From assembly GCA_963847675.1 (NCBI GenBank), contig CAWKAP010000002.1, positions 62,001 to 126,000 on the forward strand: 64,000 nt of DNA, in the 5' to 3' direction. This DNA is from JADJWR01 sp963847675. Lineage in GTDB: Bacteria; Pseudomonadota; Gammaproteobacteria; Burkholderiales; Burkholderiaceae_F. Of the stretch, positions 17,493 to 26,157 are shown one piece after another. Within the stretch, counting starts at the first letter, position 1; the number at the start of each line of letters is the position of its first letter. The position numbers were made by a program, and so were the translations under genes. The notes under the pieces are model-generated. The model made no database searches. It saw only the letters and a program-made list of their open reading frames with translations, and was not told the DNA's origin.

Positions 17493-18104
17493 ATGAAGAT
17501 GGAGTCCGTCACCACGCTGGGTTCAGCAACACGGCGCAAACCCGGTGCCCGCCGGCTGCAGATTCTGCAGACGCTGGCGTCGATGCTCGAGGATCCCAAG
17601 GGCGAGAAAGTCACGACGGCCGCGCTCGCCGAGCGGCTCTCGGTGTCGGAAGCGGCGCTTTACCGGCACTTCGCCAGCAAGGCGCAGATGTTCGAAGGAC
17701 TGATCGAGTTCATCGAGACAACGATCTTCGGGTTGATCAACGACATCGCGGCGCGAGAACAATCCGGGCTGAAACAGGCCCGCAGCACCGTGCTGATGCT
17801 GCTCGAGTTCGCGCAGACCAACCGCGGCATGACGCGTGTGCTGATCGGCGACGCGCTGGTCAACGAGAACGAGCGCCTGCAGGAGCGCATGAACCAGATG
17901 TTCGAGCGCATCGAGTCATCGCTCAAGCAGAGCTTCCGCCTCGCTGTCACGGAACAGGAACTGCCGGGGGATTTCGACGCGGCCTCGCGCGCGGCGCTCG
18001 CCGTCGCCTACGTCATCGGCCGCTGGCACCGATTCGCCAAGAGCGGCTTCCGCAAACCGCCTGCCGACGGCATCGAAGCGCACCTGCCCGTGCTTCTCTC
18101 GTAG
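17493..18104 (+). CDS. slmA: Nucleoid occlusion factor SlmA (TetR family)
   Basis: A 203-residue TetR-type DNA-binding protein. SlmA binds chromosomal sites and blocks FtsZ ring assembly over the nucleoid. The HTH region reads TTAALAERLSVSEAALYRHFASKAQMFEGLIEFIE, and the C-terminal domain ends AYVIGRWHRFAKSGFRKPP, close to the SlmA consensus. ATG at 17493 follows an AGGAAG site. The frame is open upstream to 17358 but that stretch lacks family sequence. The upstream region contains TATAAG near 17309 as a possible promoter piece. Confidence 0.9.
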   Translation: MKMESVTTLGSATRRKPGARRLQILQTLASMLEDPKGEKVTTAALAERLSVSEAALYRHFASKAQMFEGLIEFIETTIFGLINDIAAREQSGLKQARSTVLMLLEFAQTNRGMTRVLIGDALVNENERLQERMNQMFERIESSLKQSFRLAVTEQELPGDFDAASRAALAVAYVIGRWHRFAKSGFRKPPADGIEAHLPVLLS

Positions 18105-18122
18105 CGCCGGCGGCGCAGTGTC

Positions 18123-18650
18123 CTAGCGCAGCCGCCGCCACGCCCCACGCACCGCCAGCAGGGCGGTGATGATCAGCAGCAGGAACGCAATCAGCGACAG
18201 GTTCGGAATCGCCAGCCCAAGGAAGGTCCAATCGACCTTGAGGCAGTCGCCCTCGCCTGCAAAAAGCTTGGGCAGCCAGGTGCCGAGAGGGAAATCGTCG
18301 TGAAACCACTGGAACGGTCGCCCGCAGGTCATCGACTCCGGCGGATACACGAGAATCCAGCTGTGCCAGCCGGCAACACCGGCGCCTGCAAGGGCAAACG
18401 CCATCGACATGCCTGCCGCAAGCAGTTGGCCGAACGCCCCTGCCGCCAGCAACCCGAGCGCAGCGAAGATTCCGGCGCCGATGATCGCGACCCGCTGCAG
18501 CACGCACAGCGGGCACGGCTCGAGCAGCAGAACGTACTGGAAGAACATCCCGCCAGCCATCGACAACACGACCAGCAGCACGATCAGCGCCAGCAGCATT
18601 CGAGGACTGGCGCTGCTCACCGTGCTCGGAACGAAGGCCATGGCCGGCAT
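18123..18650 (-). CDS. dsbB: Disulfide bond formation protein DsbB
   Basis: An inner-membrane quinone reductase that reoxidises DsbA. The 175-residue protein has four hydrophobic segments and the first periplasmic pair Cys46-Cys49 in EPCPLC. The second loop carries the other two cysteines (SMTCGRP and GEGDCLK). ATG at 18650 is preferred; an in-frame start at 18698 would add 16 residues that are not hydrophobic. It ends the minus-strand cluster gpmA-envC-ctpA-moeB-dsbB and is convergent with slmA. Confidence 0.92.
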   Translation of the reverse strand: MPAMAFVPSTVSSASPRMLLALIVLLVVLSMAGGMFFQYVLLLEPCPLCVLQRVAIIGAGIFAALGLLAAGAFGQLLAAGMSMAFALAGAGVAGWHSWILVYPPESMTCGRPFQWFHDDFPLGTWLPKLFAGEGDCLKVDWTFLGLAIPNLSLIAFLLLIITALLAVRGAWRRLR

Positions 18651-18657
18651 CAGAAAC

Positions 18658-19440
18658 TCAGATTCTTGAGGGAACTGCGTCCGCCCGCCCACGGCCACCC
18701 CGCCGGCAGACCGCGCAGTGCGGGTCGGGCTCGAATCGTACCGTGCGCACGTCCATGGTCAATGCGTCGAGCATCAGGAGTCGATCGATCATCGCCGTAC
18801 CCGCCCGCGCCACCAGTTTCAGCGCCTCGGCCGCCTGCATCGCCCCGATGATGCCGGTCACCGGGGCGAACACGCCCATCACGGCACACAGGTCGTCCTG
18901 CGCCTCTCCGTCAGGGAACAGGCACGCGTAGCAGGAAGAATCCGGTTTGCGCAGGTCGAAAACGGCGAGCTGGCCGTCGAAGCGAACTGCCGCGCCCGAG
19001 ACCAGCGGCCGGCGATTCGCCACGCAGGCCCGGTTGATTGCGTGCCGGGTGGCGAAGTTGTCGGTGCAGTCGAGCACGACGTCAGCAGCCCCGACAAGCG
19101 CCTCGAGCTCCGCTGCGCCCACCCGCTCCGGGATCGCGGACAGTCGTACCTGCGGATTGAGAGCGGCGAGGGTGGCGAGTCCTGAGGCCGCCTTGTTGGT
19201 GCCGACGCGCTCGGACGTGTGCAGGATCTGCCTCTGCAGATTGGTCAGGTCGACCGTATCTCCGTCGACCAGCGTCAGCCGCGCGATGCCGGCCGATGCC
19301 AGGAACATCGCCGCGGGAGAGCCCAGCCCACCGGCGCCGACGACCAGTGCCGAGGCGGCGCGGATGCGCGCCTGTCCCTCGATGCCGATCTCCTGCAACA
19401 GGATGTGGCGCGAATAGCGCAGAAGCTCTTCGTCGTTCAT
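18658..19440 (-). CDS. moeB: MoeB/ThiF-family adenylyltransferase
   Basis: A 260-residue E1-like enzyme that adenylates the C-terminus of a small sulfur carrier such as MoaD or ThiS. Motifs: MNDEELLRYSRHILLQEIG start, nucleotide-binding VVGAGGLGSPAAMFLASAGI, DGDTVDLTNLQRQILH, and two Cys pairs for structural zinc (SCYAC and HCAVC). There is no C-terminal rhodanese domain. ATG at 19440 matches the family N-terminus. MoeB and ThiF cannot be separated with certainty from sequence; MoeB is favoured by its place after ctpA, a common betaproteobacterial order. Confidence 0.87.
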   Translation of the reverse strand: MNDEELLRYSRHILLQEIGIEGQARIRAASALVVGAGGLGSPAAMFLASAGIARLTLVDGDTVDLTNLQRQILHTSERVGTNKAASGLATLAALNPQVRLSAIPERVGAAELEALVGAADVVLDCTDNFATRHAINRACVANRRPLVSGAAVRFDGQLAVFDLRKPDSSCYACLFPDGEAQDDLCAVMGVFAPVTGIIGAMQAAEALKLVARAGTAMIDRLLMLDALTMDVRTVRFEPDPHCAVCRRGGRGRADAVPSRI

Positions 19441-19568
19441 CAGCCCTTGTCGGCGGGAACGAACGTTGCGCTGCGCGCCGTCCATTCGTGGTCGATGTCT
19501 CCGCCGGGCGCGCTGCGACTCACCGCCACAGCGCTCACCGTCGCGAACGCTTACGCCGCGCCGACGCG

Positions 19569-21008
19569 CTAGCGCGCCCCGGCGGCGGAGGCGGCGACGC
19601 TGTCGCCCTTCTTGGCGGTTTCGACCGGCAGTCCCTTGAGGTGGTTCATCGCCTGCCGCAACTGGAAGTCTTCGGCGGAACCGAATTCGTAACGCGGCGG
19701 CGCCGGTCGTTCCGCCTGCGATTCCGCCGGCGATTCCACCGGGGTCTCGAGTGCTGCCGCGCCTCCGGGCTTCGGAGACGCCTGCTTCACTTCGAGGTGG
19801 CGCGCCAGATCCGCTTCGCGGACCTGCAGCCCGGCAAAACTGCCCTGCGCCGTGTCGTCGACGTGCAGATCAGGCTCGATGCCCTTGGCCTGGATCGAGC
19901 GGCCACTGGGGGTGAAGTAGCGCGCCGTCGTGAGCTTGATGGCGGCCGGGCGCTCGCCGTCGGAGCGCAACGGGATGATCGTCTGCACCGATCCCTTGCC
20001 GAACGTCTGCGAGCCGATCACCGTCGCGCGTTTGTGGTCCTGCAGTGCGCCGGCGACGATTTCAGAGGCCGATGCGCTTGCGCCGTTGACCAGTACGACC
20101 ATCGGCACCGACTTCACTTCAGCGGGGAGACGCGCCAGCACGTCCTCGCCGCGGCCGCGCTGATAGTCCTCCGGCGCGGCAACGAAACGCCGCTTCGCGT
20201 CGCTCATGCGGCCGTCGGTGCTGACCACCAGCGCACGCTTGGGCAGGAACGCCGCCGAAACCCCGATCGCCGAATGCAGCAGGCCACCCGGATCGTTGCG
20301 CAGGTCGAGCACGATGCCCTTCAGGGGACCCGCCTTGTGGGCATCCGACAGGTGCCGGGCCAGATCCTCCACGGTGCGCTCCTGGAACTGCGAAACGCGC
20401 ACGAACGCGTAGCCGGGCTCGATGATGCGGCTGCGGACCGACTGGGTACGGATCACGTCGCGCACCAGTTTGAACTCGAGCGGCTTGACCTCGCCTTTGC
20501 GCGCCACGGTCAGCGTGACCGAGGTTCCCTTCTTGCCCCGCATCAGCTTGACCGCGTCGGACAGCGGCATGCCGCGTGTCAGCGTGTCGTCGATCTTGAT
20601 GATGAGGTCGCCGGCCTTGATGCCGGCCCGGAACGCCGGCGTGTCATCGATCGGCGCCACGACCCGCACCGCACCGTCCTCGGGCGCGACCTCTATGCCG
20701 AGCCCGCCAAACTCGCCCTGGGTGCTCGTCTGCAGGTCGCGGAAGGCATCGGAGTCGAGAAACGCCGAGTGCGGGTCGAGCCCCGTGAGCATGCCGGAGA
20801 TCGCCTCGTGGATCAGCTTGCGATCTTCGACCGGCTCGACGTAGTGATTCTTGATCGCGCCGAACACATCGGTCAGCTGGCGGATCTCCTCGAGCGGAAT
20901 CGGGCCGCGACTGTCGCGAAACGCGTAGGCCGAGATGCCGAGACTTGCCGCGACGCCCGCAACGGCGCCGACACTGATCAGTGCGAAAGTCCGCAAACGT
21001 CCGCTCAT
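19569..21008 (-). CDS. ctpA: Carboxy-terminal processing protease (S41)
   Basis: A 479-residue periplasmic serine protease. The N-terminus has one hydrophobic export segment (TFALISVGAVAGVAASLGI). A PDZ domain follows (GGLGIEVAPEDGAVRVV, then AGIKAGDLIIKIDD). The S41 core has the Ser of NGASASASEIVAGAL and the Lys of GSQTFGKGSVQT, the Ser-Lys dyad of Ctp proteases. The C-terminal 100 residues are Pro/Glu/Ser-rich and look unfolded. It sits after envC, in line with Ctp roles in regulating cell-wall hydrolases. Confidence 0.93.
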   Translation of the reverse strand: MSGRLRTFALISVGAVAGVAASLGISAYAFRDSRGPIPLEEIRQLTDVFGAIKNHYVEPVEDRKLIHEAISGMLTGLDPHSAFLDSDAFRDLQTSTQGEFGGLGIEVAPEDGAVRVVAPIDDTPAFRAGIKAGDLIIKIDDTLTRGMPLSDAVKLMRGKKGTSVTLTVARKGEVKPLEFKLVRDVIRTQSVRSRIIEPGYAFVRVSQFQERTVEDLARHLSDAHKAGPLKGIVLDLRNDPGGLLHSAIGVSAAFLPKRALVVSTDGRMSDAKRRFVAAPEDYQRGRGEDVLARLPAEVKSVPMVVLVNGASASASEIVAGALQDHKRATVIGSQTFGKGSVQTIIPLRSDGERPAAIKLTTARYFTPSGRSIQAKGIEPDLHVDDTAQGSFAGLQVREADLARHLEVKQASPKPGGAAALETPVESPAESQAERPAPPRYEFGSAEDFQLRQAMNHLKGLPVETAKKGDSVAASAAGAR

Positions 21009-21065
21009 GGAACCTCCAGAAACAGGGCAGGCAAGATGCGTGCGCCGAACTGCAGCAACTCGACG

Positions 21066-22358
21066 TCAGCGTGCCCGCGCCCAGCGCAGCGGGTCGATCG
21101 GCCGACCCCTGAAGCGCAGTTCGAAGTATAGGCCCGCCTCCGCGGCGCCCCCCGTACTGCCCACGGTGGCGACCGGGTCTCCGGCGCCGATCTCGACGCC
21201 GATATCGGCGAGCAGGGACTCATTGTTGCCGTACACGGATAGAAAGCCTTCACCGTGATCGATCACCAGCAGGTTGCCGAATCCGCGCAGCCAGTCGGCG
21301 AACACGACCTGACCGGCGGCCACCGCATGCACGTCGGCGCCAGCGGCTGCCCGGATGAACACGCCCTTCCACGTCGGTGCATCGACCTGCGCCTCGGTCC
21401 GCCGCGGGCTGCCGAACCTTGCGACGACCTCGCCGCGCACGGGCAGTATCAGCCTGCCCTGAAGCCGGGCAAACTCGCTGCCCGCGGGCACATCCACGGG
21501 AGCCTCGGGAGCAGGCTTTTGCGGCGGCCGGCGTGCCGGGGACGGTTCGCGCGGACGCCGCCGCGCCTGCTCGGCCAGCAACTTCTCGATCTCGCCGACC
21601 AGCGACGCAAGCCGCTTCTCGTCGCGCTGCGCGGCCTCCAGGGAGCGCCGCTGGCCGGCGAGCTGTCTGGCAAGGCGATCCAGAGCGCGGCTGCGCGCAC
21701 TCTGCTGCTGTTGCAGTGCCGCCCGGTTACGCTGCTCGTCTTCGGCCAGCGCCGCGAGCTCGAGTTGTTTGACCTCCGACTGTGATCTCAGCTGGGCGAG
21801 TTCCTCGCCGCGCGCGCGCAATTCACCGACCGCGCGCAAACGGCCGCTCGCAAGACGATCGAGATAGACGAGTTCGCGCTGCAGTCCACCGGGGCCGGTG
21901 CCGTCCAGCAACCGCTGCAACGGCGTTTGTCGCGCCAGCGCATACTGGCTGCGCAACACCAGGCCGAGGCCGTGCTCCTCTTCCAGGCGCCTGGCGCCGA
22001 TGGCCTGGCCGCGCGAGGCCAGCGCATCGATCTCCTCCTGCACCTGCCGCCTTGCGGCGGTCAATTCATGCAGCCGACGGTTCGCGTCCGAAATCGCCGC
22101 CTCCGACTCGCGCAGCGCATCGGCCGCCTCGGCACGCGAAGCCTCCGCGCGGGCCACCTCCCGGCGGAGCTGAACCAGCTTCTGCCTGAGCCGGCGCCGC
22201 TCCGCCTCGAGCTGCCGCTGCCGTTGCGGACCTGGGGTTGCCTTCGCGGCTGATTCGCCTGGACCCGCCGGCTGCGCGGCCGAGCCGGCAGCGGCGGCAG
22301 CGACAAGCGCACACGCGAGGAGAACAGGGCGCAGACGCGAGGTCAATCGACCGATCAA
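21066..22358 (-). CDS. envC: EnvC-like murein hydrolase activator
   Basis: A 430-residue periplasmic protein with a signal peptide (LLACALVAAAAAGSAA), a long Glu/Arg-rich coiled coil to about residue 270, a Pro-rich linker, and a C-terminal LytM (M23) domain. The zinc-site residues of active LytM enzymes are replaced: the usual H-x-H region reads LYFELR and the YGH region reads YGNNE. EnvC proteins are themselves inactive and switch on amidases during septum splitting, so the degenerate site supports EnvC. The start is TTG at 22358, overlapping the gpmA stop (TTGA). Confidence 0.9.
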   Translation of the reverse strand: MIGRLTSRLRPVLLACALVAAAAAGSAAQPAGPGESAAKATPGPQRQRQLEAERRRLRQKLVQLRREVARAEASRAEAADALRESEAAISDANRRLHELTAARRQVQEEIDALASRGQAIGARRLEEEHGLGLVLRSQYALARQTPLQRLLDGTGPGGLQRELVYLDRLASGRLRAVGELRARGEELAQLRSQSEVKQLELAALAEDEQRNRAALQQQQSARSRALDRLARQLAGQRRSLEAAQRDEKRLASLVGEIEKLLAEQARRRPREPSPARRPPQKPAPEAPVDVPAGSEFARLQGRLILPVRGEVVARFGSPRRTEAQVDAPTWKGVFIRAAAGADVHAVAAGQVVFADWLRGFGNLLVIDHGEGFLSVYGNNESLLADIGVEIGAGDPVATVGSTGGAAEAGLYFELRFRGRPIDPLRWARAR

Positions 22359-23110
22359 GACGACGGTTTGGCCTTGCCCTGCGCAGCGACAGCCGCCATC
22401 GCCCGCGCGATTTCCTCGGCATCGCCAAGGTAGTAGCTGCGCAGAGGTTGCAGCTTTTCGTCGAGCTCGTAAACCAGCGGCCGCGCCGTCGGGATGTTCA
22501 GGCCCACGATGTCGTCGTCCGAGATTCCGTCAAGGTACTTGACGAGCGCACGCAGCGAGTTGCCGTGTGCAGCCACCAGCACGCGGCGCCCCCGCTTGAT
22601 CGCGGGCGCGATCGAATCGTTCCAGAACGGCAGCACGCGCGCGACGGTGTCCTTCAGGCACTCGGTGGCAGGGATCTCTTCCGGCTTGAGATGCCGGTAA
22701 CGCGGGTCATTGCCCGCCCAGCGAGGATCGTCGGGCGCGAGCGGTTCGGGCGCGATGGCATAGGCCCGGCGCCAGGCCAGCACCTGCTTCTCGCCGTACT
22801 TTGCTGCTGTCTCTGCCTTGTTCAGCCCCTGCAGAGCACCGTAGTGGCGCTCGTTGAGGCGCCAGGAGTGCACTACCGGCAGCCACATCAGATCGAGGGC
22901 ATCGAGCGCCAGCCATAGGGTGCGGATCGCCCGTTTGAGGACCGACGTGTAGGCGATGTCGAAGCCATAGCCTTCGCGCTTGAGCAGTTCACCGGCGGCG
23001 CGCGCCTCGTGTATACCCGCCTCGGTCAGATCGACGTCGGTCCACCCCGTGAAGCGATTGTCCAGGTTCCACTGGCTTTCGCCATGGCGCAGCAGCACGA
23101 GCTTGTACAT
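22355..23110 (-). CDS. gpmA: 2,3-bisphosphoglycerate-dependent phosphoglycerate mutase
   Basis: Interconverts 3- and 2-phosphoglycerate in glycolysis. The 251-residue protein starts MYKLVLLRHGESQWNLDNRF; the RHGE motif holds the phosphohistidine His9. Further signs are FTGWTDVDLTEAG, RLNERHYGALQGLNKAETA and VLVAAHGNSLRALVKYLDGI with the second catalytic His. ATG at 23110 is chosen over an in-frame start at 23134. It overlaps envC by 4 nt. The gene diverges from the rhodanese gene across 70 nt. Confidence 0.96.
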   Translation of the reverse strand: MYKLVLLRHGESQWNLDNRFTGWTDVDLTEAGIHEARAAGELLKREGYGFDIAYTSVLKRAIRTLWLALDALDLMWLPVVHSWRLNERHYGALQGLNKAETAAKYGEKQVLAWRRAYAIAPEPLAPDDPRWAGNDPRYRHLKPEEIPATECLKDTVARVLPFWNDSIAPAIKRGRRVLVAAHGNSLRALVKYLDGISDDDIVGLNIPTARPLVYELDEKLQPLRSYYLGDAEEIARAMAAVAAQGKAKPSS

Positions 23111-23144
23111 GTCAGGTTCCGGATAATCGGTCACAACGTCATTT

Positions 23145-23150
23145 TATAAT
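23145..23150 (+). promoter_or_regulatory. Candidate -10 element upstream of the rhodanese gene
   Basis: A perfect TATAAT, 31 nt before the GTG start, in the short AT-richer gap between the divergent gpmA and rhodanese genes. No strong -35 is visible. Confidence 0.5.
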
Positions 23151-23180
23151 CGCGCTCCCTTGGCGGAGGCGGGAGCATCC

Positions 23181-23585
23181 GTGCAGTTCTTCATCGACAA
23201 CGCTTTGCTGATCGCGGTGGCCTTCTTCAGCGGCGGCATGCTGCTGTGGCCGCTGCTGCGCTCACGGGCCGGCGGCCCGTCTCTGACTACCCTGCAGGCG
23301 ACGCAGTTGATCAACGGCAAGCACGCCCAGGTGGTCGACATACGCGATGCCGCGGAGTTTTCGCGTGGCTCGCTTCCCAACGCGAGGAACATTCCCCTCG
23401 CTGACCTCGGCACTCGTGGACCGAAGGAACTCAAGAAGGACCGACCGGTCATCGTGCTCTGCAACTCCGGCAACGTCGCGGGTCGGGCCGCGGCACAGTT
23501 GCGCGCCACGGGCGTGGCGGAGGTCTATGTTCTGGCCGGTGGCTTGAACGCATGGCGCGAGGCCGGTCTGCCGCTGAAGGCATGA
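23181..23585 (+). CDS. Membrane-anchored rhodanese-like protein
   Basis: A 134-residue protein with one N-terminal transmembrane segment (ALLIAVAFFSGGMLLWPLL) and a cytoplasmic rhodanese domain. The active-site Cys is in VIVLCNSGNVAGRAA. The domain also shows VVDIRDAAEFSRGSLPNARN and the C-terminal LAGGLNAWREAGLPL. GTG at 23181 (MQFFIDNALL) has GGAGG/GGGAG upstream; the frame extends to TTG 23160. It heads the rhodanese-grxC-secB-gpsA order common in beta- and gammaproteobacteria, where its substrate is unproven. Confidence 0.88.
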   Translation: MQFFIDNALLIAVAFFSGGMLLWPLLRSRAGGPSLTTLQATQLINGKHAQVVDIRDAAEFSRGSLPNARNIPLADLGTRGPKELKKDRPVIVLCNSGNVAGRAAAQLRATGVAEVYVLAGGLNAWREAGLPLKA

Positions 23586-23683
23586 GTACCCTCAGCCGAC
23601 CCGGGCAAGGCCCCCGCGCGCGACGGAAGCGTCGTGCACGCGCCGCGGCTCGATAAGGCCGCAAAAGCGAACGACACTCGATC

Positions 23684-23944
23684 ATGACGGCCAAAGTACT
23701 GATGTACCGCACCGCGCACTGTCCCTACTGCCATCGCGCCGAGGCGCTGCTGAAGGCGCGCGGCGTCACGGAAATCGACACCGTCCGGGTCGACCTCGAC
23801 CCGGCACGCCGCGACGAGATGGTCGAGAGGACCGGCCGGCGTACGGTGCCGCAGATCTTCATCGGCGCCACGCACGTCGGCGGCTTCGATGACCTGGCGG
23901 AACTTGACCACGAAGGACGGCTCACGTCGTTGCTTGCCGGCTGA
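23684..23944 (+). CDS. grxC: Glutaredoxin 3
   Basis: An 86-residue dithiol glutaredoxin that reduces disulfides using glutathione. The active site is Cys13-Pro-Tyr-Cys16 in HCPYCHRAE. The glutathione-binding TVPQIFIG and GGFDDL segments are present. Length and placement between a rhodanese gene and secB are typical for GrxC. Confidence 0.95.
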   Translation: MTAKVLMYRTAHCPYCHRAEALLKARGVTEIDTVRVDLDPARRDEMVERTGRRTVPQIFIGATHVGGFDDLAELDHEGRLTSLLAG

Positions 23945-23988
23945 ATTATCGGTCCGGCCCCTCCACTCCAGAAACCTCAGGAATCGCC

Positions 23989-24501
23989 ATGGCAGAAGTC
24001 AAAGACGCCGGACAGCCCGCCGGCAACAGTCCGCAGGGAGCCCCTGCCGGACCGGTATTTCAGCTGCAGCGCTGCTACCTCAAGGATGCCTCGCTCGAGT
24101 TGCCCAATGCGCCGCATATTTTTCTCGAACAGCAGTCGCCGAACATCGATGTGCAGCTCGAAGTCAACAACAGCGCGGTAGTCGACGGGATCTACGAAGT
24201 CGTGGTGCGCGTCACCGCCACGGCCAAGCTGGGCGACAAGGTGCTGTTCCTCGTCGAAGGCAAGCAGGGCGGCATTTTCGAGATACGGGGCGTACCGAAC
24301 GAGCAGTTCGAACCGATCGTAGGCATCGTCTGCCCGAACATCATCTATCCGTACCTGCGCGCCAACGTCGCCGACCTGATCAGCCGCACCGGCCTGCCGC
24401 CGATCCATCTGGCGGAGATCAATTTCGAGGCGTTGTACCAGCAGCGGCTGGCGCAGCAGCAGGCACAGGCAGGCGCATCCGCGACGACGCCGACCCAGTA
24501 A
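23989..24501 (+). CDS. secB: Protein-export chaperone SecB
   Basis: A 170-residue cytoplasmic chaperone that keeps preproteins unfolded and delivers them to SecA. Family segments include FQLQRCYLKDASLELPNAPHI, VRVTATAKLGDKVLFLVEGKQ, GIVCPNIIYPYLRANVADLI and GLPPIHLAEINFEALYQQRL. The C-terminus is Gln/Ala-rich. ATG at 23989 follows a weak AGGAA site. It lies 45 nt after grxC and 49 nt before gpsA. Confidence 0.96.
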   Translation: MAEVKDAGQPAGNSPQGAPAGPVFQLQRCYLKDASLELPNAPHIFLEQQSPNIDVQLEVNNSAVVDGIYEVVVRVTATAKLGDKVLFLVEGKQGGIFEIRGVPNEQFEPIVGIVCPNIIYPYLRANVADLISRTGLPPIHLAEINFEALYQQRLAQQQAQAGASATTPTQ

Positions 24502-24550
24502 CCGCCACACGACCCGGCCGCTGCCGGCGGCCGTTCCGGACGCACCGGCC

Positions 24551-25543
24551 GTGAACATCACCTTACTGGGTGCGGGCGCCTGGGGCACGGCGCTGGCCGC
24601 CTCGCTGTCGGCGCGTCACGACGTGCACCTGTGGGCGCGCAGCCGCGAGGCGGTGGCGGCGATCGCCGAGAAGCGGCGCAACGAGCGCTATCTCCCCGGG
24701 GTCGATCTGCCTTCGACCCTGCATTGCACGGCAGATTGGGTCGAAGCCGTTTCGCATGCCCGGCACGGTCTGCTGCTCGTTGCCACGCCAACGGCCGCGC
24801 TCCGCACGCTCCTGCGCCGACTGAGCGGCAGCGCGCCGCTGCCCCCGGTTATCTGGCTGTGCAAGGGCCTTGAAGGCAACAGCGCCGCAATGGCGCATGA
24901 GATCGTGCGCGACGAGCTCGGTGCGCACCCCGCGGGTCCGCTGTCCGGGCCCAGCTTCGCCCAGGAAGTTGCCCGAGGGCTGCCGACCGCGCTGGTGGTT
25001 GCCGGGCACGACTCATTCTGCCGCCTCGTCACCGAGACCCTGCACGGCCCGTCGCTGCGCATCTATTCGACCAACGACGTCGTCGGCGTCGAGGTCGGCG
25101 GCGCGGTCAAGAACGTGATGGCGATCGCCACCGGCATCTGCGACGCACTGGCGCTCGGCCACAACGCGCGCGCCGCACTGATCACCCGCGGCCTGGCGGA
25201 GATCACCCGTTTCGGAGTCGCGATCGGCGCGTCGGCGCAGACGTTCATGGGCCTGGCCGGCGTCGGCGACCTGATCCTGACCTGCACCGGAGAGCTGTCG
25301 CGCAACCGGCAGGTAGGCATCATGCTCGGCGAGGGACTCTCGCTGGCGAACGCCCTCGCCCGTCTCGGCCACGTCGCCGAAGGCGTGTGGTCGGCTGCCG
25401 CTGTGCGCCAGCGTGCCGCAGCGCTCCGCGTCCAGATGCCGATCACCGAGGCCGTGTGCGCCGTGCTCGATGAACAGATCTCGCCGCGCCAGGCGCTCGA
25501 GCGGCTGCTCGCCCGCGATCCGAAGCGCGAGACGCTCGAATGA
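24551..25543 (+). CDS. gpsA: Glycerol-3-phosphate dehydrogenase [NAD(P)+]
   Basis: Makes sn-glycerol-3-phosphate from dihydroxyacetone phosphate for phospholipid synthesis. The 330-residue protein has the N-terminal dinucleotide motif LLGAGAWGTALAA, LSGPSFAQEVARGLPTALV, the catalytic-Lys region VGVEVGGAVKNVMAIATG, and GLAGVGDLILTCTGELSRNR. The start is GTG at 24551. Its stop overlaps the LOG-family start (ATGA). Confidence 0.96.
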   Translation: MNITLLGAGAWGTALAASLSARHDVHLWARSREAVAAIAEKRRNERYLPGVDLPSTLHCTADWVEAVSHARHGLLLVATPTAALRTLLRRLSGSAPLPPVIWLCKGLEGNSAAMAHEIVRDELGAHPAGPLSGPSFAQEVARGLPTALVVAGHDSFCRLVTETLHGPSLRIYSTNDVVGVEVGGAVKNVMAIATGICDALALGHNARAALITRGLAEITRFGVAIGASAQTFMGLAGVGDLILTCTGELSRNRQVGIMLGEGLSLANALARLGHVAEGVWSAAAVRQRAAALRVQMPITEAVCAVLDEQISPRQALERLLARDPKRETLE

Positions 25544-26130
25544 CTCCGCACGCGGTCTGCGTCTTCTGCGGCTCGCAGCCGGGCGCCAGGCCGGCCTATC
25601 TGGACGCCGCACGCGAACTCGGCGCGCTGCTGGCGCGCCGGGGCGTGGCCGTGATTTACGGCGGCGGCCACGTCGGCATGATGGGCGCGCTCGCCGACAG
25701 CGCGCTGGCCGCCGGCGGCGAAGTGATCGGCGTGATTCCCGAGCACCTGATGCGACCCGAGGTCGCCCATCAGCGGCTGACCGAACTGCTGATCGTCGAC
25801 TCGATGCACACGCGCAAGCGCACGATGGCCAGCCGCGCCGACGCGTTCGTCGTCCTGCCGGGAGGCTACGGCACTTTCGAGGAGATGTTCGAGATGGTGA
25901 CCTGGCGGCAGCTACGCTTGCACGCCAAGCCGGTCGGACTCGTCAACGTCGACGGCTACTTCGATCACCTGCTGGCCTTCCTGCAGCATGCCGCGCAGCA
26001 GGAGTTCATCCGCCCGCAGCACCGCGACCTGCTGCTCGTCGCTCCGAGCACGTCGGACCTGCTCGAGCGCCTGCTGCGGCACGTGGCCGCGGCGCGGGGC
26101 CCGGCGCTCGGCGACCTGGAAAAGAGCTGA
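25540..26130 (+). CDS. LOG-family (TIGR00730) nucleoside monophosphate phosphoribohydrolase
   Basis: A 196-residue Rossmann-type protein with the LOG signature PGGYGTFEEMFE and an N-terminal VFCGSQPG. Members remove the base from cytokinin-type or other nucleoside 5'-monophosphates. VIYGGGHVGMMG and MHTRKRTMASRADAFVVLP are also present. It overlaps gpsA by 4 nt, so it is coexpressed, but no functional link to gpsA is evident. The in vivo substrate cannot be read from sequence. Confidence 0.9.
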   Translation: MTPHAVCVFCGSQPGARPAYLDAARELGALLARRGVAVIYGGGHVGMMGALADSALAAGGEVIGVIPEHLMRPEVAHQRLTELLIVDSMHTRKRTMASRADAFVVLPGGYGTFEEMFEMVTWRQLRLHAKPVGLVNVDGYFDHLLAFLQHAAQQEFIRPQHRDLLLVAPSTSDLLERLLRHVAAARGPALGDLEKS

Positions 26131-26157
26131 CCCGGATCCGGGACTTGCGCCGGCGCC

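Noticed and set aside
21066..21400. The M23 domain after ctpA as an active peptidoglycan endopeptidase
   Set aside because: Zinc ligands are replaced (LYFELR and YGNNE), so it is an EnvC-type activator and not an enzyme.
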